Below, one piece after another: positions 9,130 through 17,294 of a stretch of DNA of 51,715 bases. Position 1 is the stretch's first letter. Every line of letters starts with the position of its first letter. The notes below the pieces were generated by a model that ran no database searches, had not been told where the DNA came from, and saw only the letters and a program-made list of their open reading frames with translations. This stretch comes from Phycicoccus sp. (GTDB lineage: Bacteria > Actinomycetota > Actinomycetes > Actinomycetales > Dermatophilaceae). Location of the stretch: contig JAGOME010000026.1 in the NCBI GenBank assembly GCA_017993715.1, forward strand, positions 1 to 51,715, given 5' to 3'. Made by a program: the position numbers and the translations under genes.

Positions 9130-11195
9130 GTGACCGGATTCTCTCCGACGAGGAGAAGGCAGCTGCCGATCGGCGCGGCCCCGCCGGCGGCGCCCAGCGC
9201 AGCGGCCCCCCGCACATGCGGATGGGCCAGCCGGGCGAGAAGGCCTCCGCGTTCCTGCCATCGGCCAAGCGTCTGCTCGGCCTGCTCAGCCCGGACAAGG
9301 CGATCGTCTGGGTCGCCATGGTCTTCGCCCTCTCCAGCGTCGTGCTCTCGGCGCTGGGCCCGCGGATCCTCGGGCAGGCCACGGACCTGATCTTCTCGGG
9401 CATCTTCAGCAAGCAGATCCCGTCCGGGGTCACCCAGGAGCAGGCCGTCGAGGGCATGCGCGCCGCGGGCGAGGGCAAACTCGCCGACATGCTCGCGGCG
9501 ATGGATCACGTCCGTCCCGGGCTCGGGATCGACTTTCCGGCCGTGCGCAACATCCTGCTCCTGGCACTCGGACTGTATGCCGTGGCCAGCCTGCTGCAGT
9601 GGGTGCAGGCCCGCGTCATCGTCCGCGTCGTCAACGCCGCGGTCTATCGCCTGCGCCGTGACGTCGAATCCAAGTTGGGTCGACTTCCGTTGTCCTACTT
9701 CGATACCCAGCCTCGTGGCGAGCTGCTCTCCCGAGTCACCAACGACATCGACAACATCGCCCAGTCGCTGCAGCAGACGCTCTCGCAACTGCTCACCTCG
9801 TTGCTCACCGTCGTGGCGATGCTGACCATGATGATCTGGGTCTCGCCGCTGCTCGCGGTCATTGCCATCGTCACGATCCCCGTGTCCATCGGGATCACCG
9901 CCGTGATCGGCAAACGCTCCCAGCGGCACTTCGTCCAGCAATGGGCCTCGACCGGCCAGGTCAACTCCATCGTCGAGGAGACCTTCAGTGGGCATGCCCT
10001 GGTCAAGGTGTTCGGACGCAAGCAGGAGGTCGAGCGGACGTTCGCGACGGTCAACGACGAGCTGCGCAATGCCAGCTTCGGCGCGCAGTTCGTCAGCGGC
10101 CTGATCATGCCGATGATGATGTTTGTCGGGAACCTCAACTACGTCGCTATCGCCGTCGTCGGCGGGCTGCGCGTGGCCTCGGGCTCGATGAGCATCGGCG
10201 ACGTCCAGGCGTTTATCCAGTACTCGCGCCAGTTCACCCAGCCGCTGACGCAGGTGGCCTCTATGGCCAACCTCATGCAAAGCGGGGTCGCGTCAGCGGA
10301 GCGTGTCTTCGCGGTCCTCGACGAGCCCGAGCAGACGCCAGACCCGGCTGATCCGGTGACCCTGGTCGATCCGCACGGTCGCGTGTCGTTCGAGGATGTG
10401 TCGTTCTCCTACAACCCAAAGACGCCCCTTGTCGAGCACCTCGACCTGTGCGTCGAGCCCGGCCAGACCGTTGCCATCGTCGGCCCCACTGGCGCGGGCA
10501 AGACCACGCTGGTCAACCTGATCATGCGGTTCTACGAGGTCAGCGGCGGGCGGATCACCCTGGATGGCGTGGACATCACGGCCATGACCCGGGACAGCCT
10601 GCGGGGGCACATTGGGATGGTCCTGCAGGACACCTGGCTGTTCTCCGGCACCATCCGAGAGAACATCGCCTATGGCCGCCCCGACGCAACCGAGGACGAG
10701 ATTCTCGAAGCGGCGCGGGCGACCTACGTCGATCGCTTTGTGCACTCGCTGCCTGACGGGTACGACACCGTCCTGGACTCCGAGGCCGGCAACATCAGTG
10801 CCGGTGAGAAGCAGCTGGTGACGATCGCCCGTGCGTTCCTTGCCCGACCCGCCTTGCTCATCCTCGATGAGGCCACCAGCTCGGTCGACACGCGCACGGA
10901 GCTGCTGTTGCAGCACGCGATGGGGGCGCTGCGTGAGGACCGGACGAGCTTCGTGATCGCCCACCGGCTCTCCACAATCCGTGACGCCGACCTCATCCTG
11001 GTCATGGAGGACGGCCGCATCGTCGAGCAGGGCACCCACGCCGAGTTGCTGTCGGCGCGGGGCGCCTTCGCCCGGCTGTATGCCGCACAGTTCGCCGGGG
11101 CGATCGAGTTGGACGGGGAGTCGGGCAATCCGGTGGGTGCCCTGGCCGGTGCGCCGGCGGGCGCCGCCGGCGCTGAGCCGGGCCTGCCGGGGTAG
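9126..11195 (+). CDS. ABC exporter half-transporter B (catalytic Glu, degenerate signature)
   Basis: A 689-aa half transporter. An N-terminal extension of about 50 residues precedes the transmembrane domain, which has a long insertion between the first two helices (IFSKQIPSG...IDFPAV). The nucleotide-binding domain has Walker A GPTGAGKTT (453-461), an altered signature ISAGEKQ (from 557, instead of LSGGQ) and Walker B LILDEATSSVD with catalytic Glu582. With the preceding half it would form one competent and one degenerate ATP site. It starts inside the stop codon of its partner (ATGA), which indicates translational coupling. A Gly/Ala/Pro-rich tail ends the protein. Confidence 0.93.
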   Translation: MSDRILSDEEKAAADRRGPAGGAQRSGPPHMRMGQPGEKASAFLPSAKRLLGLLSPDKAIVWVAMVFALSSVVLSALGPRILGQATDLIFSGIFSKQIPSGVTQEQAVEGMRAAGEGKLADMLAAMDHVRPGLGIDFPAVRNILLLALGLYAVASLLQWVQARVIVRVVNAAVYRLRRDVESKLGRLPLSYFDTQPRGELLSRVTNDIDNIAQSLQQTLSQLLTSLLTVVAMLTMMIWVSPLLAVIAIVTIPVSIGITAVIGKRSQRHFVQQWASTGQVNSIVEETFSGHALVKVFGRKQEVERTFATVNDELRNASFGAQFVSGLIMPMMMFVGNLNYVAIAVVGGLRVASGSMSIGDVQAFIQYSRQFTQPLTQVASMANLMQSGVASAERVFAVLDEPEQTPDPADPVTLVDPHGRVSFEDVSFSYNPKTPLVEHLDLCVEPGQTVAIVGPTGAGKTTLVNLIMRFYEVSGGRITLDGVDITAMTRDSLRGHIGMVLQDTWLFSGTIRENIAYGRPDATEDEILEAARATYVDRFVHSLPDGYDTVLDSEAGNISAGEKQLVTIARAFLARPALLILDEATSSVDTRTELLLQHAMGALREDRTSFVIAHRLSTIRDADLILVMEDGRIVEQGTHAELLSARGAFARLYAAQFAGAIELDGESGNPVGALAGAPAGAAGAEPGLPG

Positions 11196-11211
11196 CACCC
11201 GCCTGTGTGGC

Positions 11212-11239
11212 GGCGGTCGCCCACTGCTGGGCGACCGCC
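11212..11239. terminator. Bidirectional terminator hairpin
   Basis: The 11-bp arms GGCGGTCGCCC and GGGCGACCGCC enclose a 6-base loop between the convergent exporter operon and the MDMPI-type gene. It would serve both directions. Confidence 0.7.
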
Positions 11240-11261
11240 GAAACCAGCCGAATGCCGGCCG

Positions 11262-12068
11262 CTACCAGCGGATGGCGGCAGCGTGCCACCGGGGGAGGAC
11301 CCCGGCGTCGTCGCTGACCTCGCCGCCCCGGTTCCACAGCGCGAGATAGAGGTCGGCGGACGTCCCGGAGACTGAATGCCGTGCGCTCGTCGGCGAGACG
11401 ACCGACAATGCGGCGTCAATCTTGGTGGATGCGAGGCGTCGACTCACCGTGCCGTCGGGGCCGACCTGCACGAGCCAGGCCCAGGGCGCATCCGTGGGGC
11501 GCACGGTGACGGCATACGGCGCAGGACTGCGGTGGGTGGTGCGGCCCCGTTGCCAGAATCCCCGGAGCAGTTCGTCGATCCCGTCGGCCGCAAGGTCACC
11601 GGTCAGGCCGAGCTCGGCGGGCAGCACGGGCAACCCGGCCGCGGACAGGGCATCAGCAGCGTGGATCGTCGTCTCGTGACACTGCCGGCGGGCCCAGAAC
11701 AGGCGCGGCGCCGGTGCCTCCTTGAGAAACACGAGCGCGTCGAGGTCGGCAGGGGCATCGTCGAGCGCGATGAGGAGGTGCTGGACGCCCTGCGTGAACC
11801 AGGCGAGGCCATCATCGGCGGTCCTGCCCTGCTCGGCGAGCGCATCGGGGTCCGCAGCACTCTCGGCATCACCGGTGATGACCGCGGTGGCCCACCGATG
11901 CACCATGCCGAGGTGGGTGAGCAGGTCCAGCGCGCTCCAGTCGGGGCACGTCGGAACCGGGGTGGTCAGGTCAGTGCCTGCCATCGCCCCGGTGAAGACC
12001 GCGCTCGCCCGGCGCAGCCCGTCGAGGTGCGTGTCGAACCCGACGAGGGGCAGCATGCCATCGCTCAT
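11262..12068 (-). CDS. Maleylpyruvate isomerase family (MDMPI/DinB-like) mycothiol-dependent protein
   Basis: A 268-aa protein of the DinB-like metalloenzyme superfamily. The N-terminal four-helix-bundle domain contains TCPDWSALDLLTHLG and the metal-binding HETTIHAAD motif, with the expected His ligands. The C-terminal domain is typical of the mycothiol-dependent actinobacterial branch. Real substrates vary widely in this family, so the maleylpyruvate name should not be read literally. I chose ATG at 12068 (MSDGML). A GTG nine bases upstream (12077) is also possible. The gene follows the DUF1295 gene on the same strand, separated by a hairpin, so it may have its own promoter. Confidence 0.82.
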   Translation of the reverse strand: MSDGMLPLVGFDTHLDGLRRASAVFTGAMAGTDLTTPVPTCPDWSALDLLTHLGMVHRWATAVITGDAESAADPDALAEQGRTADDGLAWFTQGVQHLLIALDDAPADLDALVFLKEAPAPRLFWARRQCHETTIHAADALSAAGLPVLPAELGLTGDLAADGIDELLRGFWQRGRTTHRSPAPYAVTVRPTDAPWAWLVQVGPDGTVSRRLASTKIDAALSVVSPTSARHSVSGTSADLYLALWNRGGEVSDDAGVLPRWHAAAIRW

Positions 12069-12088
12069 GGCGCCCACTGTGGCATGTG

Positions 12089-12117
12089 GGCTGGGCCGCC
12101 CGTGAGGGGGCCCAGCC
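12089..12117 (-). terminator. Hairpin after the DUF1295 gene
   Basis: The 9-bp arms GGCTGGGCC and GGCCCAGCC enclose an 11-base loop between the DUF1295 and MDMPI-type genes. It could end or attenuate the MerR-DUF1295 transcript. Confidence 0.45.
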
Positions 12118-12128
12118 TCCGGCCGTGC

Positions 12129-12908
12129 TCACGAGGCCCTCCTGGGTGGGCGCGGGATGAAGAAGCTCGTGCGCTGCTGGTACGCGGCATACCCGGGCCG
12201 GTGGCTCATCGTCCTCTCGAGCAGCCGGGCACCGGTCGCCACCGCGAGGAAGTACGTCATGAGCACCGGGGAGAGGACCGTGAGGACTCCCGGCCACGCC
12301 TCGGCGCTGATCAGCCAGATCCCCCACCACATGGCGCTGTCGCCGAAGTAGTTCGGGTGACGGGTCCAGGCCCACAGGCCGCGATCCATGATCTGGCCCC
12401 GATTCGCGGGGTCGGCCTTGAATGCGCGCAGCTGCCGGTCGCCGATCGCTTCGAAGGCGAAACCGGTGGCCCACACCACTATTCCGAATGCCGTGAGCGG
12501 GCCGAGGGGGTCAGCCGTTGTCGCGGCCACGACGACCGGCAGGGAGACGAACCACGCTGAGAGGCCCTGGATCGCGAAGACATGGGTCAGAGCCCAGCGA
12601 AAACGCCGATCTGGGGGGATGGGATCGAGGAGGGCGGCATACCGAGGGTCCTCACCGTGTCCGCGTGCCCGACGGCTAATGTGCCAGGCCAGGCGCAGCC
12701 CCCAGACCGAGACCAGGACGGCGAGCAGGGCCGAGCGGGCCGTGCCGCCGGACAGGGCCAGGCTCACCCAGGAGATGGCCACGAAGACCAGGCCCCAGGA
12801 GGTGTCGACAACGCTGACCCGCTCCGCACGCCGCGACCAGATCGCCGTCAGGACCATGGCGATGGCGGCGACAGCGAGCGCCGCTGCCGCAGCCGTGAGA
12901 AGGGTCAT
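12129..12908 (-). CDS. DUF1295 membrane protein (steroid 5-alpha-reductase / isoprenylcysteine methyltransferase-like fold)
   Basis: A 259-aa polytopic membrane protein. The C-terminal block GLWAWTRHPNYFGDSAMWWG is the DUF1295 signature, shared with steroid 5-alpha-reductases and ICMT-type enzymes. The ATG at 12908 overlaps the stop of the MerR gene (ATGA), so the two are co-transcribed and probably co-translated. In many bacteria DUF1295 proteins accompany the FAD-oxidoreductase / DUF1365 / CFA-synthase cassette, which here lies just across the divergent promoter. A role in modifying membrane lipids is therefore inferred from neighbourhood. Confidence 0.85.
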   Translation of the reverse strand: MTLLTAAAAALAVAAIAMVLTAIWSRRAERVSVVDTSWGLVFVAISWVSLALSGGTARSALLAVLVSVWGLRLAWHISRRARGHGEDPRYAALLDPIPPDRRFRWALTHVFAIQGLSAWFVSLPVVVAATTADPLGPLTAFGIVVWATGFAFEAIGDRQLRAFKADPANRGQIMDRGLWAWTRHPNYFGDSAMWWGIWLISAEAWPGVLTVLSPVLMTYFLAVATGARLLERTMSHRPGYAAYQQRTSFFIPRPPRRAS

Positions 12909-13792
12909 CGTTGGACCCATTGGGTGAGTGTGCGCGCCCCGTCCAGGACATCCCCGTCGAGCACCTGGGCGCCGATGAGGCGTCCGGCAGCCTGCGACGC
13001 GCCGCGGCCGCCGAGAGCGAGCGGATAGGCGGTGGCCAGGTGTCGCAGCGTGCTCTGGTGGGCTCGCAGGGTGGATGGCCGCGTGGCCGACAGGACAACG
13101 ACATCAGGATGTAGCTGTCGGCAGGCCGCGGCGAGGGCCGTCAGTGGGGTGTCTTGGCCGAGGAAGCGCACGCGCCAGCCAGCTCGGGCGAGGAGGAGCC
13201 CGAGGACGAGCAGGGGGATGTCGTGGCGTTCGCCGGGGGGGCAGGCGAGGAGCGCCAGGGGGCCGGTGCCGTTGGCCCAGGCAAGGCTGAGCACCGAGAG
13301 GCGGCGGCGGACCAGATGGCTGGCGAAGTGTTCGTGAGCCACCGAGATCCGGCCGAGCGCCCAGTTGTCGCCGACGCGGGTCAAGAACGGCATGAGACCG
13401 TCGCGCACGGCGACCTCGAAGTCGTGGTCGCGCAGCAGGCGATCCACGAGGGCATGGGCGCTGACCTCGTCGAGATCGGCCACAGCCTGGTCCAGTGCCT
13501 GGAGGATCTCGGCGATGGGCATGGGCGCAATGTTGTCGTTCCCGGCCCCCTCGACACGCTCCTCGGCGAGCACTCGACGACAGGCTTCCGATGCGGAGAT
13601 TCCCTTGTCTCGCAGGGCGATCACCGCCAGGGCACGCCGCTCGTCGCTCGGGCTGTAGAGCCGATAGCCGCCGGCCGAGCGCACCGGATCGAACAGGCCG
13701 TACCGACGCTCCCAGGCACGCAAGGTGTGGCTGGTGACGCCGAGCCTGCGTTCCAGCTCGCCGATCCGCAGTCCGTCGAGAACTCCGCTCAT
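12905..13792 (-). CDS. CarH/LitR-like B12-dependent photoreceptor repressor (MerR family)
   Basis: A 295-aa protein. A MerR winged helix (residues 8-75, with WERRYGL and GGYRLYSP) is followed by a helical cap and a Rossmann-like cobalamin domain. The cap has the W-x9-EH motif (Trp144, Glu154, His155), and the B12 lower-ligand His is His190 in GERHDIP. From memory, Thermus CarH uses Trp131, Glu141, His142 and His177, so the spacings of 35 and 46 residues are identical. The usual Gly two residues after this motif is Pro here. By family it would hold adenosylcobalamin, bind DNA in the dark and be released by light. I start it at ATG 13792, where a leaderless promoter ends. Confidence 0.88.
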   Translation of the reverse strand: MSGVLDGLRIGELERRLGVTSHTLRAWERRYGLFDPVRSAGGYRLYSPSDERRALAVIALRDKGISASEACRRVLAEERVEGAGNDNIAPMPIAEILQALDQAVADLDEVSAHALVDRLLRDHDFEVAVRDGLMPFLTRVGDNWALGRISVAHEHFASHLVRRRLSVLSLAWANGTGPLALLACPPGERHDIPLLVLGLLLARAGWRVRFLGQDTPLTALAAACRQLHPDVVVLSATRPSTLRAHQSTLRHLATAYPLALGGRGASQAAGRLIGAQVLDGDVLDGARTLTQWVQR

Positions 13793-13799
13793 GAGACTG

Positions 13800-13829
13800 A
13801 CGATAGAGGCCGCAAGCAACCTTAGACAA
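13800..13829 (-). promoter_or_regulatory. Leaderless promoter of the CarH-like gene
   Basis: On the minus strand, -35 TTGTCT (13829-13824), an 18-base spacer and -10 TATCGT (13805-13800) lie seven bases before ATG 13792. The -35 box is in the left arm of the operator. Confidence 0.6.
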
Positions 13830-13844
13830 ACCTTTGACTAAGGT
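13819..13844. promoter_or_regulatory. Palindromic operator shared by both divergent promoters
   Basis: A 26-bp imperfect palindrome with left arm ACCTTAGACAAAC and right arm CTTTGACTAAGGT. The complement matches at 11 of 13 positions. It contains the -35 box of both the regulator promoter and the lipid-operon promoter, so one bound repressor would silence both. It is the natural candidate site for the CarH-like protein. Confidence 0.7.
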
Positions 13845-13862
13845 CGTGCAGGATCCTTACTT
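13834..13862 (+). promoter_or_regulatory. Leaderless promoter of the FAD oxidoreductase operon
   Basis: -35 TTGACT (13834-13839), a 17-base spacer and -10 TTACTT (13857-13862) lie seven bases before ATG 13870. The -35 lies inside the right arm of the operator palindrome. Confidence 0.6.
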
Positions 13863-13869
13863 TGAGGCC

Positions 13870-15123
13870 ATGCGTCGCGTTGCTGTCATCGGATCAGGGG
13901 TCTCCGGACTGACGGCTGCCTACATCCTGTCCCGGCACGCCCATGTAACCCTCTACGAGGAGCAGGAACGCCTCGGAGGACATGCGCACACGCACACTGT
14001 CGCGACCCCTGCGGGCCCTGTTCGCGTTGACTCGGGGTTCATCGTCCACAACGACCGCACCTACCCGCACCTGCTTCGGCTCTTCGGCGAGCTGGGCATC
14101 CGTACCCGTGACACCGAGATGTCGATGAGCATCAGCGACCCCGGGAGCGGCATCGAGTTCGCCGGCGGCAAGGGGATGTCGGGGTTCGTGGCACGCCCGC
14201 GGCAGCTCATGTCCCGTGACTATCTGACGATGCTGGGCGCGGTGCGCCGGTTCCATGGGGTCGCCACCCGCTTCCTCCAGGAGACCGATGACCTCGACGC
14301 GACGACGTACGGGGAGTTCATCGAGCGCCACCGCTTCCCGGGACCCTTCGTGGAGCTGTATGCCGTGCCGCTGGTCGCGTGCGTCTGGTCCAGTGGCCGC
14401 GCCGATGCCCTGACCTACCCCGCTCGCTACCTCTTCCGCTTCCTGGATCACCACGGCATGCTCACAGTCGGCAATTCCCCCACCTGGCGGACCGTCGTGG
14501 GTGGATCGGCCACCTATGTCGAAGCGGTCGCGGCCCAGATCGCCACTGTGCATCGCGGCGTGGCAGCCACGCGGGTGGCCCGCGACGAGGGGCGCGTGCG
14601 AGTGAGCGACAGCCGCGGTGGGGCGCAGGTCCACGACGCGGTCGTGCTGGCGACGCATGCCGATCAGGCTCTAGCCCTGCTCGCTGACGCCACGCCCGAT
14701 GAGAAGGAGGTCCTGGGAGCTTTCCGGTACTCCCGCAATGAGACGGTCCTGCATCGCGATGGATCGCTCATGCCCCAAGCCCCCAGAGCGCGCTCGTCGT
14801 GGAACTACCGCGTGGCCGCGCCCGATGACCAGAACGGGCCGATGGTCACCTACTGGATGAACCGACTCCAGGGACTGGATCCGGCCGCACCGCTCTATGT
14901 CTCCCTCAATGCCCGCGACCGGATCGACCCGGAGCAGGTCATCGCCGTCATGGACTACCGCCACCCGATCTTCGACGAGGCCGCAGTGCGGGCCCAACGG
15001 CGGATCCCCGAAATCACCACGGGGACAACGGCATTCGCGGGTGCCTATCAGGGGTGGGGCTTCCACGAGGACGGTGCCCGGTCGGGCGTCGCCGCGGCCG
15101 CTGCACTCGGGGTCACCTGGTGA
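13870..15123 (+). CDS. FAD-dependent amine-oxidase-like lipid oxidoreductase
   Basis: A 417-aa flavoprotein. The N-terminal dinucleotide fold VIGSGVSGLTAAYILS is followed by GGHAHTHTV and VDSGFIVHN, and the C-terminal FAD motif is FAGAYQGWGFHEDG. This type is regularly found with DUF1365 and CFA-synthase-like genes. In Rhodobacter, related light- or singlet-oxygen-induced genes modify unsaturated fatty acids (furan fatty acid synthesis by Ufa proteins). I infer that this enzyme oxidises or desaturates acyl chains together with the downstream methyltransferase. I chose ATG 13870 (MRRVAVIGSG). An in-frame TTG at 13834 lies inside the promoter and is unlikely to be used. It overlaps the next gene by GTGA. 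Confidence 0.88.
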   Translation: MRRVAVIGSGVSGLTAAYILSRHAHVTLYEEQERLGGHAHTHTVATPAGPVRVDSGFIVHNDRTYPHLLRLFGELGIRTRDTEMSMSISDPGSGIEFAGGKGMSGFVARPRQLMSRDYLTMLGAVRRFHGVATRFLQETDDLDATTYGEFIERHRFPGPFVELYAVPLVACVWSSGRADALTYPARYLFRFLDHHGMLTVGNSPTWRTVVGGSATYVEAVAAQIATVHRGVAATRVARDEGRVRVSDSRGGAQVHDAVVLATHADQALALLADATPDEKEVLGAFRYSRNETVLHRDGSLMPQAPRARSSWNYRVAAPDDQNGPMVTYWMNRLQGLDPAAPLYVSLNARDRIDPEQVIAVMDYRHPIFDEAAVRAQRRIPEITTGTTAFAGAYQGWGFHEDGARSGVAAAAALGVTW

Positions 15124-15941
15124 CCCCGGGGACCCTGCCGGCCCTGGTCGACGCGCGCGTGCACCACACGCGCCACCGGCCGTTGCGCCATGCCTTCGAC
15201 CACACTGCCTACTTGTGGCTTCTGGATGTTGACGATCCGCCGAACTTGCCGCGGTGGGCGCGACCCTTCACGGGCGTCCGCGGCGAAGATCACCTGTCCG
15301 AAAGGCCTGGGCTGGCCCAGGTCAAGCAGGCAGTCGTGGATCACGTTGCGGACGCTGGTGTGGACACGACAGCCGTGGCGCGGGTCATCATGCTGACCGG
15401 ACCGCGTTCCCTCGGCCACACCTTTGATCCCATGACGGCCTACTGGTGCCTCAGCGCCTCATCCGCGGTGATTGCGGTCGTCATCGAGGTCCGCAACACG
15501 TACGGCGGCAGGCACGTCTACGTCCTCGACGCCGATCGAGGCGACCTGGACAAGGCCTTTGTCGTGTCTCCCTTCAATGACACGGCCGGCCACTACGTCG
15601 TGCGGGCCAGTCTTGGTCCCCGGCGGATCGCCGTCTCCGTCCGGCTCGTCGTCGATGAGAAGCCATGGCTGACCGCGACCGTCAGCGGGGAGCTCGTACC
15701 CGTCACCTCGCGCACGTTGGCCCGCATGATCGCGCGCCGGCCCCTGATGAGCCAACGGGTCTCGGCCCTCATCCGCGTCCACGGCATCTGGCTCTGGATG
15801 CGGCGACTCCCCGTCATCGCCCGGCCGGACCGCATCAACCCTGCCCGCCCATCGAATGCCGCGGGCTCCGACCCGCGCGCCGATCCCGATCTGCCCCTCG
15901 CTCCCCGTCCCACTCACGAGAGGATTTCGTCGTCGCTATGA
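15120..15941 (+). CDS. DUF1365 family protein
   Basis: A 273-aa protein of DUF1365. Recognisable blocks are DARVHHTRHRPLRHAFDH at the N-terminus, LTGPRSLGHTFDPMTAYWCL in the middle and FVVSPFNDTAGHYVV after it. The biochemical role of the family is not settled. It nearly always sits between a FAD oxidoreductase and a CFA-synthase-like methyltransferase, as here, and is thought to act on lipids. The GTG start overlaps the stop of the oxidoreductase, and its own stop overlaps the ATG of the CFA gene, so all three are translationally coupled under the CarH-type promoter. Confidence 0.88.
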   Translation: MTPGTLPALVDARVHHTRHRPLRHAFDHTAYLWLLDVDDPPNLPRWARPFTGVRGEDHLSERPGLAQVKQAVVDHVADAGVDTTAVARVIMLTGPRSLGHTFDPMTAYWCLSASSAVIAVVIEVRNTYGGRHVYVLDADRGDLDKAFVVSPFNDTAGHYVVRASLGPRRIAVSVRLVVDEKPWLTATVSGELVPVTSRTLARMIARRPLMSQRVSALIRVHGIWLWMRRLPVIARPDRINPARPSNAAGSDPRADPDLPLAPRPTHERISSSL

Positions 15942-17203
15942 CCACGTTGTCGTCGGACTGCCGACCGAGACAGCCCCGCCCCTTCCCGATCCCGTTGTCG
16001 CACAGGGGGGCCGCTGGAGGCGCCATTGCCCGACCCATCGTGCGGGCGGTCGTGCGCCGCGTGCCGATCCGGCTCCGCTTCCCTGACGGCTCGCACGTCG
16101 GTGGCGGCACGAGCACCTCACCGACGCTCGAGGTGGTGCGTCCGCGCGCGTTGTTCCGGCGTCTGGAGCAGCACCCCAAGATCGGCCTCGGGGAGGCCTA
16201 CATGGCCGGCGACTGGCGCGCAGCGCCGGGGACCGACCTGGCCGAGGCGCTCACGCCCTTCGCCGCCTCGCTCGCGACGGTGGTCCCCCGCCCGCTCATC
16301 GCGCTGCGCGCAGTGGTCGATCGTCGACCTCCTCGCGCCCATCGCAACACGCGCACGGGCGCCAAGGCCAACATCGAGGCGCACTACGACCTATCCAACA
16401 ACCTCTTCGAGACGTTCCTCGACCCGTCGATGACCTACAGCTCGGCGCTGTTCGAGGAGGGCATTCCGTTCGCCGAGCAGGACCTGGAGCGCGCCCAAGA
16501 GCGCAAGATCGATGCGGTGCTCGACGAGGCCCACGTCGGCCCGGGATCCCGGCTTCTGGAGATCGGGACCGGTTGGGGCGCACTGGCGTTGCGGGCTGCC
16601 CGTCGGGGGGCGCGGGTGCTCACGGTGACCCTGTCGCAGGAACAGGCGGCGCTCGCACGCGCCCGGATCGCCGACGCTGGACTCGCTGACCAGGTCGAGG
16701 TCAGGATCCAGGACTACCGCGACGTTGTCGGGACGTTCGACGCGATCGTGAGTGTCGAGATGATCGAGGCTGTCGGCGAGGAATTTTGGCCGGAGTACCT
16801 GCAGGCGCTGGATCGGCTGCTCGCCCCCGAGGGGCAGGTGGTGCTGCAGGCGATCCTCATGGACCACCACCGATACCTGCGCACCCGGCATTCCTTTGGG
16901 TGGATCCAGAAGTACATCTTCCCCGGCGGGCTGATCCCCAGCCGGCAGGCTCTGGAGGAGGTGGCGGCGCAGGACACGCACCTGCACGTCGAGCAGACGC
17001 GGTCCTTCGGCGCGCACTACGCGGAGACGCTGCGCCGGTGGCGGACGGACTTCGTCGCCCAGGCCGAGCAGGTCCATCACCTCGGCTTCGACGAGACCTT
17101 TCGGCGGATGTGGGAGTACTACCTCGCCTACAGCGAGGCAGGCTTCGCCTCGGGCTACCTCGACGTGGCGCATCTGCGGCTCTCCCGCGGCGCTGTGCGC
17201 TAG
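15938..17203 (+). CDS. Cyclopropane-fatty-acyl-phospholipid synthase family methyltransferase
   Basis: A 421-aa SAM-dependent lipid methyltransferase. The CFA family signatures are visible: NIEAHYDLSNNLFETFLDPSMTYS in the middle, motif I LEIGTGWGALAL, and VEMIEAVGEEFWPEYL with the conserved acidic residue. The C-terminal FGAHYAETLRRW helix is also typical. It would methylate unsaturated acyl chains in membrane phospholipids to a methyl-branched, methylene or cyclopropane product. Third gene of the light-type operon, starting by ATGA overlap. With the oxidoreductase it resembles UfaM/UfaD-type or methyl-stearate systems, and the exact product cannot be read from sequence. Confidence 0.92.
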   Translation: MTTLSSDCRPRQPRPFPIPLSHRGAAGGAIARPIVRAVVRRVPIRLRFPDGSHVGGGTSTSPTLEVVRPRALFRRLEQHPKIGLGEAYMAGDWRAAPGTDLAEALTPFAASLATVVPRPLIALRAVVDRRPPRAHRNTRTGAKANIEAHYDLSNNLFETFLDPSMTYSSALFEEGIPFAEQDLERAQERKIDAVLDEAHVGPGSRLLEIGTGWGALALRAARRGARVLTVTLSQEQAALARARIADAGLADQVEVRIQDYRDVVGTFDAIVSVEMIEAVGEEFWPEYLQALDRLLAPEGQVVLQAILMDHHRYLRTRHSFGWIQKYIFPGGLIPSRQALEEVAAQDTHLHVEQTRSFGAHYAETLRRWRTDFVAQAEQVHHLGFDETFRRMWEYYLAYSEAGFASGYLDVAHLRLSRGAVR

Positions 17204-17294
17204 GCCGACCTCGGGGTGTTGACGGGGCAGCCGTGAGGCCTGAGCGAGGTGGCGGCGCACCAGGGCTTCGTCGCGACGAGGGCTCCAGTGCCGC

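Noticed and set aside
11262-12068. Maleylpyruvate isomerase as the true function
   Set aside because: No gentisate or maleylpyruvate pathway genes lie nearby, and the family covers many mycothiol-dependent reactions.
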